This document shows, piece by piece, positions 1-7,702 of a stretch of 47,572 nucleotides of DNA. The stretch is from Polynucleobacter sp. Lineage in GTDB: Bacteria > Pseudomonadota > Gammaproteobacteria > Burkholderiales > Burkholderiaceae. The stretch lies in NCBI GenBank assembly GCA_023254115.1, contig JALQYK010000026.1, positions 1 to 47,572 on the forward strand, written 5' to 3'. Numbering within the stretch: position 1 is the stretch's first letter; each line of letters opens with the position of its first letter. The notes under the pieces were generated by a model that was not told the DNA's origin, searched no databases, and saw only the letters and a program-made list of their open reading frames with translations. The translations under genes were made by a program, and so were the position numbers.

Positions 1-1462
1 CTACAAATAACAAGAAATACACTTGTGACAATCCAAATCCAAGAGCCCCAATAGATGCCACTGCATTAAAGTCAGCAAACTGAACTGGATAGTCAGCATA
101 ACGACGTGGCATACCTGCCAAGCCCAAGAAGTGCATTGGGAAGAATGTAATGTTGAAGAAAATCATTGAAGCCCAGAAATGAACTTTTCCACGGAATTCA
201 TTAACCATGAATCCAGTCCACTTTGGCGCCCAATAGTAGAAACCAGCAAACAATGCAAACAATGAACCAGCTACTAAAACATAGTGGAAGTGTGCAACCA
301 CGTAGTATGTATCTTGGATCATGATGTCAATTGGAGCCATCGCACAAATCAAGCCTGTGAAGCCGCCCATTGTGAACACGAAAATAAAACCAATAGACCA
401 CAACATTGGGGTTTCAAATGTCATTGAACCCTGCCACATTGTTGCAACCCAGTTAAAAATCTTCACACCAGTTGGAACAGCAATCAACATCGTTGCATAC
501 ATAAAGAACAACTGGCCAGTCACTGGCATACCAGTTGCAAACATGTGGTGAGCCCAAACGATGAATGACAAGATCGCAATCGAACCTGTTGCGTAAACCA
601 TTGAGCTGTAGCCAAACAATCTCTTACGTGCAAATGTTGGAATCACCTCACTGATGATGCCAAACGCTGGCAAGATCATGATGTAAACCTCTGGGTGACC
701 GAAGAACCAGAAAATATGCTGATACATCACAGGGTCACCACCGCCCGCTGCTGAGAAGAAGCTTGTACCAAAGTGGCGATCTGTAAGAACCATAGTGATC
801 GCACCAGCCAAAACTGGCATTACAGCAATCAATAGATATGCAGTAATTAACCATGTCCAACAGAACATTGGCATCTTCATCAATGTCATGCCAGGGGCAC
901 GCATATTAAGAATAGTCACAATGATGTTAATTGAACCCATGATGGATGATGCACCCATCAAGTGAACAGCAAAAATAGCCATGTCCATACCAGGACCCAT
1001 TTGCACAGATAGGGGTGCATATAGCGTCCAACCGGCAGCAGTTGCGCCACCAGGAACAAAGAATGATGACAACAACAATGATGCTGCTACAGGCATGATC
1101 CAGAAACTAAAGTTATTCATACGAGCAAACGCCATATCTGAGGCGCCCACTTGTAGTGGAATCATGTAGTTAGCAAAACCAACGAAAGCCGGCATGATGG
1201 CACCGAACACCATCACTAAACCGTGCAAAGTTGTTAACTGGTTGAATAATTCAGGACGAATAAATTGCAAACCAGGTTGGAATAGTTCCAAACGAATCAA
1301 AAGCGCCATCACGCCGCCAGCCATCAAGCTAACGAATGAGAAGATTAGGTATAACGTACCAATATCTTTGTGGTTGGTTGCAAACAACCAACGGCGCCAT
1401 CCATGTGGATGGTCATGTGCGTGATCATCGTGATGATCGTGTGCGTGGCTTACTGTGCTCAT
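1..1462 (-). CDS. ctaD: Cytochrome c oxidase subunit I (partial, 3' end outside window)
   Basis: Catalytic heme-copper subunit of aa3-type cytochrome c oxidase in the inner membrane; it reduces O2 and pumps protons. The track omits it because it runs off the left edge. Translating the minus strand from ATG at 1462 gives an N-terminus rich in His and Asp (HAHDHHDDHAHDHPHG), then GWRRWLFATNHKDIGTLY, the hallmark start of CtaD. About 487 codons are present of a usual 530 or so, so the C-terminus is missing. GGAG lies 5 bases before the ATG. It follows coxB by 29 bases in one operon. The His-rich tail may bind metal, but similar tails occur in related species. The identification is secure. Confidence 0.97.
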   Translation of the reverse strand, partial: MSTVSHAHDHHDDHAHDHPHGWRRWLFATNHKDIGTLYLIFSFVSLMAGGVMALLIRLELFQPGLQFIRPELFNQLTTLHGLVMVFGAIMPAFVGFANYMIPLQVGASDMAFARMNNFSFWIMPVAASLLLSSFFVPGGATAAGWTLYAPLSVQMGPGMDMAIFAVHLMGASSIMGSINIIVTILNMRAPGMTLMKMPMFCWTWLITAYLLIAVMPVLAGAITMVLTDRHFGTSFFSAAGGGDPVMYQHIFWFFGHPEVYIMILPAFGIISEVIPTFARKRLFGYSSMVYATGSIAILSFIVWAHHMFATGMPVTGQLFFMYATMLIAVPTGVKIFNWVATMWQGSMTFETPMLWSIGFIFVFTMGGFTGLICAMAPIDIMIQDTYYVVAHFHYVLVAGSLFALFAGFYYWAPKWTGFMVNEFRGKVHFWASMIFFNITFFPMHFLGLAGMPRRYADYPVQFADFNAVASIGALGFGLSQVYFLLFV

Positions 1463-1491
1463 AGTCGCTCCAATTACCTATCTATATATGT

Positions 1492-2646
1492 TTATTTAGC
1501 TGCGCGTGCTGCGGTGAAGTCTTTAGGCTGGATCAATTCACCAGTCTTATTACCCCATGTATTGCGTGTGTATGTCATAACGGCTGCCAACTCAACATCG
1601 TTTAACTGATTCCACTTTGGCATTGCATTTTTACCGTTCAATAAAATCTTTTGTTGGCCTTCTTTGGGACCATTTACAACTTTTGATCCATCCAATGCTG
1701 GGAATGCGCCAGCACCCTTACCGTTTGGTTGATGGCAAGCAGCACAGTTAGCCGCATAAACTTTTTCACCGCGTTGCTTTAACTCATCCATGGTGAATGT
1801 TTTGCTAGGGTCGTCAGCTAAAGCTGCCAATTGCTTTTTCTTTTCAGAAACCCATGTTGCATAGTCTGTATCTGAAACAACTTTGACAACGATAGGCATA
1901 AACGCGTGCTCTTTACCGCACAACTCTGAACATTGACCACGGAAAGTACCCACTTTTTCAGCGCGGAACCATGTATCACGCACAAAACCAGGAATCGCAT
2001 CTTGCTTTACGCCAAATGCAGGAATTGTCCATGAGTGAATAACGTCGTTAGCAGTTGTTACTAAACGGATTTTTTTGCCTACAGGAACAACCATCTCATT
2101 ATCAACTTCCATGAGGTATGTGTCGCTCTTCTCAGCTTGGTTATTAATTTGTTCACGTGGTGTTGACAATGTTTGCAAGAATGAAATGCCTTCGCCTTCA
2201 CCCTTGATGTAGTCGTAACCCCATTTCCATTGGTAACCAGTCACCTTAATGGTGATGTCAGCATTCGTTGTATCTTTCATAGCAACAACAGTTTTTGTTG
2301 CTGGCAACGCCATGCCAATCACAATTAGTAGAGGCACAACAGTCCAAACGATTTCAACAGTGGTGCTTTCATGAAAGCTTGCTGATTGATGGCCTAATGA
2401 TTTACGGTGTTTGTAAATGGAGTAAAACATCACGCCAAACACGGCTACGAAAATTACTACACAGATAATCAACATCATCCAATGTAGAACTGCCACCTCT
2501 TCAGCAACCTTTGTCGCAGCAGGGTGTAGGTTTAACTGAAAACGTGCTGGACCACCCGGCATGTCATTGATAGCCCAAGCTAAATTAGCCTGGAGCAAGC
2601 CCACTAAACCAAATAGCAAACCGGCTAATGATGTGCGTTGTTTCAT
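1492..2646 (-). CDS. coxB: Cytochrome c oxidase subunit II with fused cytochrome c domain
   Basis: Subunit II accepts electrons from cytochrome c through CuA and passes them to subunit I. Order seen: signal peptide (to about residue 25, ending LAWA), two transmembrane helices, a periplasmic cupredoxin domain with the CuA motif CSELCGKEHAFMP, then a C-terminal c-type heme domain with CAACH. The fused heme domain makes this a caa3-like subunit. The ORF could start at 2658, but the second ATG (2646) has GGGA six bases upstream and begins MKQRTSLAG, a better signal-peptide start. It is the first gene of the cox operon, 29 bases before ctaD. Confidence 0.96.
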   Translation of the reverse strand: MKQRTSLAGLLFGLVGLLQANLAWAINDMPGGPARFQLNLHPAATKVAEEVAVLHWMMLIICVVIFVAVFGVMFYSIYKHRKSLGHQSASFHESTTVEIVWTVVPLLIVIGMALPATKTVVAMKDTTNADITIKVTGYQWKWGYDYIKGEGEGISFLQTLSTPREQINNQAEKSDTYLMEVDNEMVVPVGKKIRLVTTANDVIHSWTIPAFGVKQDAIPGFVRDTWFRAEKVGTFRGQCSELCGKEHAFMPIVVKVVSDTDYATWVSEKKKQLAALADDPSKTFTMDELKQRGEKVYAANCAACHQPNGKGAGAFPALDGSKVVNGPKEGQQKILLNGKNAMPKWNQLNDVELAAVMTYTRNTWGNKTGELIQPKDFTAARAAK

Positions 2647-2715
2647 CTTGATTCCCATTTAATAAATTCTTGATCTATTGCATCGCACGATTACCTGTGC
2701 ACGTAATATCCGGTG

Positions 2716-2745
2716 ATTATATTTGGTGAATTTGATCTAACGCAA
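2716..2745 (-). promoter_or_regulatory. Predicted sigma-70 promoter of coxB-ctaD
   Basis: On the minus strand a perfect -10 TATAAT (2721-2716) lies 18 bases from a TTGCGT -35-like hexamer (2745-2740). Predicted transcription starts near 2709, giving a leader of about 60 bases before coxB. The -35 is a weak match. Confidence 0.5.
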
Positions 2746-2815
2746 TAAATTACTAAGTTTTTTAGAGATTTAGATAGTAACCCCTAGGCAACAGGGTGTG
2801 TGAGCACTCGCATAC

Positions 2816-3568
2816 TTAGCGCTTTACTCTAACAATTTGATCAGGGCTAATTGTTGCAACACCCCCATCCGCCTTAGATAAATCATGATTTGGGGTCCAC
2901 GCATGCCCGTAAACAACCTCAAGGGTTATTTTTAGGGGGAAATCTTTCGGTAGATCTAGACATTTAGGCTGACTTGTTTTTAACAACCCCAAATCAAAAG
3001 CATCAGCAATTAATAAATCTATAGCTTCATAATCCAGGGTGATGTATTCCATATCCATCACGGGCTCAGAAAACCCGGCTTTTAATAAAGCATCGCCCAC
3101 ATCATGCATATCCCATGCACTAGGGACACTCTTTAAATCTTCACCAGAAAAATACTTTGCAATTTCTTTGCCTGTATCTGGGCCCAAGTAACTAAACATT
3201 AATAAGGCTTCTGTTTTAAGTAGCTCTCGCCACTTTTTAATGAGCAATGTTGGAGCCTCATCATGCTGTAGCTCAAGGTTTGACCAAATTAAATCAACCT
3301 TGCTTGTTACATCCTCAAAGCAAGGTCGATTGATCAAGTTAAGAAAGGCTTTTTTTAAGCCTTTTGCAATCAAATCAGGATTAGTCGAAAAATGCCTTGC
3401 CTTTGGGTATCGCCTGCCAAGCAATTCAATGTCAACTTGTCCCACGTGACAAATTGTTTGCGGCTCCATCCTAACAATCGACAGTTTGTCTTCCATGCGC
3501 TTAGCAATCTCAAGCGATAGAAATTTGGGCAAGGAGTGAGACACTGTCGAGATTGTGGACATAGCCAT
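2816..3568 (-). CDS. BioC-like methyltransferase-family protein with degenerate SAM motif
   Basis: About 250 residues resembling malonyl-ACP O-methyltransferase BioC. The C-terminal half matches well: SNLELQ, then the MFSYLGPDTGKE block (BioC usually has FStfGPdTL) and DMHDVGDALLKAGFSEPVMD. The N-terminal region where motif I (GCGxG) should lie reads ICHVGQVDIELLGRRYP, without the glycine-rich loop. SAM binding is therefore doubtful and the enzyme may be altered or non-catalytic. The 272-aa ORF opens at 3634, but its first 22 residues are antisense to comF, so start is set at ATG 3568 (3562 also possible). It is divergent from comF. A biotin role is not proven. Confidence 0.75.
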   Translation of the reverse strand: MAMSTISTVSHSLPKFLSLEIAKRMEDKLSIVRMEPQTICHVGQVDIELLGRRYPKARHFSTNPDLIAKGLKKAFLNLINRPCFEDVTSKVDLIWSNLELQHDEAPTLLIKKWRELLKTEALLMFSYLGPDTGKEIAKYFSGEDLKSVPSAWDMHDVGDALLKAGFSEPVMDMEYITLDYEAIDLLIADAFDLGLLKTSQPKCLDLPKDFPLKITLEVVYGHAWTPNHDLSKADGGVATISPDQIVRVKR

Positions 3569-3578
3569 GAGTATACTC
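3569..3578. promoter_or_regulatory. Palindromic -10 element shared by divergent starts
   Basis: GAGTATACTC is a perfect 10-base palindrome containing TATACT on both strands. It sits nine bases from the comF ATG (3587) on the plus strand and nine bases from the methyltransferase ATG at 3562 on the minus strand. It could act as a bidirectional -10 box giving very short leaders. No good -35 is visible on either side. Confidence 0.4.
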
Positions 3579-3586
3579 AGCGACCC

Positions 3587-4276
3587 ATGAAATTTCTGCT
3601 CCCAACTGCGTGTATTGGCTGTGGCAAATTTCAAGGATACAGAATTTGCGAAAAGTGCATTAACTTACTAAAGTCCCATCAAAAAAACAGATGTTCACAA
3701 TGCGCTCTGATTTGTAATGAAGCGCACGGAATTTGCACTAATTGTGAAATTCAAATACCCCCATTTGATCAAACTATTTGCATTGATTGTTATGGCGGCT
3801 TGTTAACTAATGCAGTTCATGACTATAAATATAAGCATCGAGTAGCAATTGCTAGAGGTTTAGTGGATGCTTGGTTACAAATTCATAAAGTTAATGATTT
3901 AACAAGCAATATTGACCTTTTAATTCCGGTACCGATGAGCTCTCAGAAATTAAATAAGAGAGGCTTTAATCAATCATGGGAGCTGTGTAAATCGTTTTCG
4001 AAAAAATTAAAGATAGCCACCTCATCATCAATTCTTTATAGAAATCATCTTGAAAGCAATCAGGCTCAAGCGGGGCGTGAGGAAAGAATAAAAAGACTTA
4101 AAGCTGTATTTCACATCAATCAAAATAAAATCAACTCGATTAAAAATACTCGGATTGTCTTGATTGATGACGTGATGACTACTGGAGCTACATTAAGTAC
4201 GATTGCAAAATTACTTAAAGATTTTGGCGCACAAAGTGTTCATAATTGGGTAATTTTAAGAACTCCATATAAATAA
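3587..4276 (+). CDS. comF: ComF family protein (PRTase-like)
   Basis: About 229 residues. An N-terminal zinc-ribbon-like Cys cluster (CIGCG, CEKC, CSQC, CTNC) is followed by a phosphoribosyltransferase domain with the PRPP-binding loop VLIDDVMTTGATL near the C-terminus, the standard ComF layout. Family members take part in DNA uptake during natural transformation; a direct reaction is not established. The track start (GTG 3536) overlaps the divergent gene, while ATG 3587 puts the Cys cluster at the usual distance from the N-terminus. trmL follows after one base, so the two are co-transcribed. Confidence 0.9.
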   Translation: MKFLLPTACIGCGKFQGYRICEKCINLLKSHQKNRCSQCALICNEAHGICTNCEIQIPPFDQTICIDCYGGLLTNAVHDYKYKHRVAIARGLVDAWLQIHKVNDLTSNIDLLIPVPMSSQKLNKRGFNQSWELCKSFSKKLKIATSSSILYRNHLESNQAQAGREERIKRLKAVFHINQNKINSIKNTRIVLIDDVMTTGATLSTIAKLLKDFGAQSVHNWVILRTPYK

Positions 4277-4277
4277 A

Positions 4278-4748
4278 ATGCTAAATGTTGTACTAGTCGA
4301 ACCAGAAATACCTCCTAACACTGGCAACATTATTCGCTTGTGCGCCAATACCGGAGCTAAGTTACATCTGGTAGAGCCTCTTGGGTTTCCACTAGAAGAT
4401 TCTCGACTAAAACGAGCTGGCTTGGACTATCACGAATATGCCAATATGAAAGTACACGCCAATTGGCAGGCATTTTTAGAATCAGAAAAACCTTTGCAAG
4501 ACAGAATGTTTGCTATTACTACCAAAGGCAAAGCGCACCTTTCAGAATGTAAATTTCAAGAAAATGATTACCTTGTATTTGGCTCCGAAACCAAAGGACT
4601 AAATCAAGAAGTGCGTGATTATTTTTTACCTGAAAGAGCTCTAAGATTACCTATGCGGGCAAATAGTCGCAGTCTTAATTTATCGAATGCAGCTGCCATC
4701 ATGGTTTATGAAGCCTGGCGCCAGATGAACTTTATTGGTGGCGAGTAA
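4278..4748 (+). CDS. trmL: tRNA (cytidine(34)-2'-O)-methyltransferase
   Basis: A 156-residue SPOUT (trefoil-knot) methyltransferase that 2'-O-methylates the wobble nucleotide of certain tRNA-Leu using SAM. Family signatures are NTGNIIRLCANTGAKLHLVEPLGF near the N-terminus, LVFGSETKGL in the middle and a C-terminal knot motif RSLNLSNAAAIMVYE. Length matches TrmL (YibK). It lies one base after comF and ends one base before the stop of gpsA on the other strand. Confidence 0.95.
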   Translation: MLNVVLVEPEIPPNTGNIIRLCANTGAKLHLVEPLGFPLEDSRLKRAGLDYHEYANMKVHANWQAFLESEKPLQDRMFAITTKGKAHLSECKFQENDYLVFGSETKGLNQEVRDYFLPERALRLPMRANSRSLNLSNAAAIMVYEAWRQMNFIGGE

Positions 4749-4749
4749 C

Positions 4750-5778
4750 TTATCGAGACTCAGCTCGCGCGTCACGACTCATTAATAACTTCACAGCTGA
4801 TGCAACGTCTTGTCCATTAAACAAAACTTCACACACCATATGTGTGATTGGCATTTCAATGCCCTTTGTTTTCGCCAAATCATTAACGGCCTGAGCGCAT
4901 CTAACACCTTCAGCAACATGTCCCAAAGCGCCTAAAACTTCTGATAATTTTTTACCTGAAGCAAGCTGCAATCCAACCTGCCTATTTCTAGAAAGATCAC
5001 CCGTTGCCGTTAGGATTAAATCTCCAACACCAGTTAAACCCATGGCTGTTTCTGACTTTCCACCCATCGATATGATCAACCGCATCATCTCCGATAGACC
5101 TCTTGTTAGTACCGCTGCGCGGGCATTTAAACCAAGGCCTAAGCCATCACCAATACCAGTTGCTATCGCTAATACATTCTTAATAGCGCCACCCAACTCA
5201 ACACCTACAACATCATCACTGCCGTACACACGCATATTGCCATGATGAAAAACTTGCTGGATCAGAGTCACTAGCTCTGTTGAGCTACTTGCTGCAGTTA
5301 GTGCACACGGCATGCCCCATGCAACTTCACTGGCAAAACTTGGGCCTGATAAAACTGCCAAACTAATGCCGCGATCCAATGCATTAGCAGCCTTTAATTC
5401 GCGTTCAATCACTTGGTGCGGCATGAGTGACGTGCTAGGCTCCAAACCTTTACACAACCAAACCCAATTCTTGGGCACTTTATTGAGTTTCAACAAAGCA
5501 TGAACAGTATCTTTAAGACCTGCAACTGGGGTAGCAATCACTACTAAATCTTGCTCGCCTACATGAGTAAATATTGCTTCCCAATCGCTACTAATTTTTA
5601 GTTGAGCAGGAAGATCAATATTTGGTAAATATTTTTGATTACGATGAGTTTTGGTCATCTCATCTGCTAAAGATGGTGAGCGACTCCATAAAGTCACATC
5701 ACAGCCCTTAGGATTCTTGGAGGCATGCATAGCCATTGCAGTACCCCATGCACCAGCTCCAAGAAAAATAACTTTCAT
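4750..5778 (-). CDS. gpsA: Glycerol-3-phosphate dehydrogenase [NAD(P)+]
   Basis: Cytosolic enzyme reducing dihydroxyacetone phosphate to sn-glycerol 3-phosphate for phospholipid synthesis. The protein begins MKVIFLGAGAWGTAMA, a Rossmann GxGxxG motif, and contains LSGPSFASEV, GGAIKNVLAIATG with the catalytic Lys, and GLTGVGDLILT. About 342 residues, normal length. The track ORF extends 41 codons upstream into secB; ATG at 5778 is chosen because it starts one base after the secB stop and directly precedes the nucleotide-binding motif. It is the last gene of rhodanese-grxC-secB-gpsA. Confidence 0.96.
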   Translation of the reverse strand: MKVIFLGAGAWGTAMAMHASKNPKGCDVTLWSRSPSLADEMTKTHRNQKYLPNIDLPAQLKISSDWEAIFTHVGEQDLVVIATPVAGLKDTVHALLKLNKVPKNWVWLCKGLEPSTSLMPHQVIERELKAANALDRGISLAVLSGPSFASEVAWGMPCALTAASSSTELVTLIQQVFHHGNMRVYGSDDVVGVELGGAIKNVLAIATGIGDGLGLGLNARAAVLTRGLSEMMRLIISMGGKSETAMGLTGVGDLILTATGDLSRNRQVGLQLASGKKLSEVLGALGHVAEGVRCAQAVNDLAKTKGIEMPITHMVCEVLFNGQDVASAVKLLMSRDARAESR

Positions 5779-5779
5779 A

Positions 5780-6280
5780 TTAATTCGGCAAGATAATGCC
5801 GCTATCGTTTGACGCAGGAGCTGCTGCAGCCTGCTGTAAACGTTGCTCATAAAGAGCGTGGAAGTTAATCTCAGCCAAATGAACTGGTTGGAAACCAGCA
5901 CGACTAATCATATCTGCGATATTTGAACGCAAATACGGGAACAAAATTGTTGGGCATGCAATGCCTAATAGCGGATCAATTTGCTCTGGCGGCATTTGGC
6001 GAATTTCAAAAATGCCAGCCTGATGAGCCTCTACCAAGAAAAGAACTTTGTCTTCAATTTTTGTTGTAACTGTACCTACCAAGGTAATGTGGAAGTTATT
6101 CTCGTCGAGTTGGTTAGCCTGAATATCAACTTGTACTTCTAATTTAGGCTCACCTTGATTTAAAAGAATTTGTGGAGCATTAGGTTGCTCCAAAGAAATG
6201 TCTTTAAGGTAAATACGCTGAATTTGAAAACTTGGGTTGTTGTCCGCCGTGTTAGCTGAACCATTTGCTGCTTCTGTCAT
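5780..6280 (-). CDS. secB: Protein-export chaperone SecB
   Basis: A 166-residue cytosolic tetrameric chaperone that keeps precursors unfolded and delivers them to SecA. The [19 protein letters not shown] opening and the [36 protein letters not shown] block are diagnostic. AGGA lies upstream of the ATG. It sits between grxC and gpsA; grxC-secB-gpsA is a conserved order in many proteobacteria. Confidence 0.97.
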   Translation of the reverse strand: MTEAANGSANTADNNPSFQIQRIYLKDISLEQPNAPQILLNQGEPKLEVQVDIQANQLDENNFHITLVGTVTTKIEDKVLFLVEAHQAGIFEIRQMPPEQIDPLLGIACPTILFPYLRSNIADMISRAGFQPVHLAEINFHALYEQRLQQAAAAPASNDSGIILPN

Positions 6281-6299
6281 GTTTTTCCTATTTATTTAC

Positions 6300-6557
6300 T
6301 TATTTACCTAACAATGGGTCTAATTTACCCGCTTTATCTAGTCCTGATAAGTCATCAAATCCGCCCACATGAGTTTCATCAATAAAAATCTGTGGAACAG
6401 TGCGACGCCCAGTTCTAGTCATCATCTCTTCTCTTTTAGTCGGATCCTTGTCCACCAAAATTTTTTCATTGATTACCGCGCCTTTAGACGTCAACAACCT
6501 TTCGGCCATCACACAGTATGGGCAAACTTGTGTGCTGTACATAGTAATTTTTGGCAT
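6300..6557 (-). CDS. grxC: Glutaredoxin 3
   Basis: An 85-residue dithiol glutaredoxin that reduces disulfides with glutathione. The active site CPYC is at residues 12-15, and TVPQIFIDETHVGGFDDL carries the cis-Pro and glutathione-binding residues. The ORF opens at a TTG (6563), but ATG 6557 has AGAGG six bases upstream and is preferred. It follows the rhodanese gene. Glutathione synthesis genes gshA/gshB are in the same window. Confidence 0.95.
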   Translation of the reverse strand: MPKITMYSTQVCPYCVMAERLLTSKGAVINEKILVDKDPTKREEMMTRTGRRTVPQIFIDETHVGGFDDLSGLDKAGKLDPLLGK

Positions 6558-6570
6558 TTTCAACCTCTTA

Positions 6571-6984
6571 TTACTTTACTAATGGCAATCCAGCCTGATT
6601 CCAAGCTGAAATACCCCCTTCTAGACACATAATCTCTGAAAATCCAGCTTTTTTAAACTTTCCAATCGCGCCACTTGCTCTAGAACCGCTCAAACAAACT
6701 AAAATAATAGGCTTATTTGTATCGAGTTTTAGATGTTTAAAGCCCTTTTCAAGCTCTGAAACTGGTAAATGTTTAGAATTTGCTATGTGTCCTGAGCCAT
6801 ACTCTTCAGCACTACGTATATCAACAACTTGAGCTCCTTGTTGATTGACAGACTGAACAGCGGCATGAACGCCTAGCCATTGTTGATTAAAGCGACCCAA
6901 TAACTGAGGCAAAGCCAAAGCCAAGCCAGAAGTGACTAAAGTAGCTAACAGTAATAGATTATTTGTATTTGTAAAGAAGTCCAT
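6571..6984 (-). CDS. Membrane-anchored rhodanese-like protein
   Basis: A 137-residue protein with one N-terminal hydrophobic helix (about residues 9-27) and a single rhodanese domain. The active-site loop VCLSGSRASG carries the catalytic Cys that forms a persulfide in this family; the substrate is unknown. It is the first gene of the grxC-secB-gpsA operon and divergent from gpmA. A perfect TATAAT ends exactly six bases before its ATG, which predicts a leaderless transcript. Confidence 0.88.
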   Translation of the reverse strand: MDFFTNTNNLLLLATLVTSGLALALPQLLGRFNQQWLGVHAAVQSVNQQGAQVVDIRSAEEYGSGHIANSKHLPVSELEKGFKHLKLDTNKPIILVCLSGSRASGAIGKFKKAGFSEIMCLEGGISAWNQAGLPLVK

Positions 6985-7006
6985 CAGTAAATTATAGAAT
7001 GTGAAT
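6985..7006. promoter_or_regulatory. Overlapping divergent -10 boxes, predicted leaderless starts
   Basis: On the minus strand TATAAT (6996-6991) is followed by six bases and then the rhodanese ATG (6984). On the plus strand TAGAAT (6995-7000) is followed by six bases and then the gpmA ATG (7007). The two boxes share two bases. With the usual six-base gap between -10 and +1, both mRNAs would begin at the A of the ATG. No Shine-Dalgarno sequence is present on either side. Confidence 0.55.
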
Positions 7007-7699
7007 ATGAAACAACTCGTACTTATCCGCCACGGCGAATCCCAATGGAACCTAGAAAACCGTTTTACCGGCTGGGTTGATGTAGATTTAACACCAACTG
7101 GTGTTCAACAAGCTATCCAAGCTGGTGAGAGTTTAAAGGCTGCCGGCTATGATTTTGACATTGCTTACACATCTGTGCTGAAGAGGGCAATTCGTACTCT
7201 TTGGCATGCTCAAGAAGCCATGGATAGATTGTGGTTACCAGTTGTTCACAGCTGGCGCCTTAATGAGCGTCACTATGGCGCCCTTGCAGGCCTCAATAAG
7301 GCTGAAACTGCTGCTAAGTATGGTGATGAACAGGTACATATTTGGAGACGCTCTTACGACGTAAGACCGCCATTATTAGACCCTAATGATCCAAGAACTT
7401 CATATAACGACCCACGTTACGCCAAACTCAAACGTGAAGAAATACCTTTGGGTGAGTGTCTTAAAGACAACGTTGCTCGAGTTTTACCTCTTTGGGAAGA
7501 ATCAATTGCACCTGCGCTTCGTTCTGGCAAACGGGTATTAATTGCGGCCCATGGCAACAGTATTCGATCACTAGTAAAGTATCTAGATGAAGTTTCTGAT
7601 TCAGACATCATGGAAATCAACATCCCAAACGGCGTTCCATTGGTCTATGAATTAGATGACAACCTAAAACCAATTAAACATTTTTATTTAGAAAAGTAA
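7007..7699 (+). CDS. gpmA: 2,3-bisphosphoglycerate-dependent phosphoglycerate mutase
   Basis: A glycolytic/gluconeogenic enzyme interconverting 3- and 2-phosphoglycerate through a phosphohistidine. The sequence begins [15 protein letters not shown] (His9 is the phosphorylated residue), contains [14 protein letters not shown] and ends with [14 protein letters not shown] carrying the second catalytic His. About 230 residues, typical of dPGM. The track starts at GTG 7001, but ATG 7007 fits the family and the -10 spacing. ctpA follows after three bases. Confidence 0.96.
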   Translation: MKQLVLIRHGESQWNLENRFTGWVDVDLTPTGVQQAIQAGESLKAAGYDFDIAYTSVLKRAIRTLWHAQEAMDRLWLPVVHSWRLNERHYGALAGLNKAETAAKYGDEQVHIWRRSYDVRPPLLDPNDPRTSYNDPRYAKLKREEIPLGECLKDNVARVLPLWEESIAPALRSGKRVLIAAHGNSIRSLVKYLDEVSDSDIMEINIPNGVPLVYELDDNLKPIKHFYLEK

Positions 7700-7702
7700 A
7701 TT

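Noticed and set aside
321-1609. Plus-strand track ORFs across the left end
   Set aside because: They are shadows of ctaD and coxB, which have clear family motifs on the minus strand.
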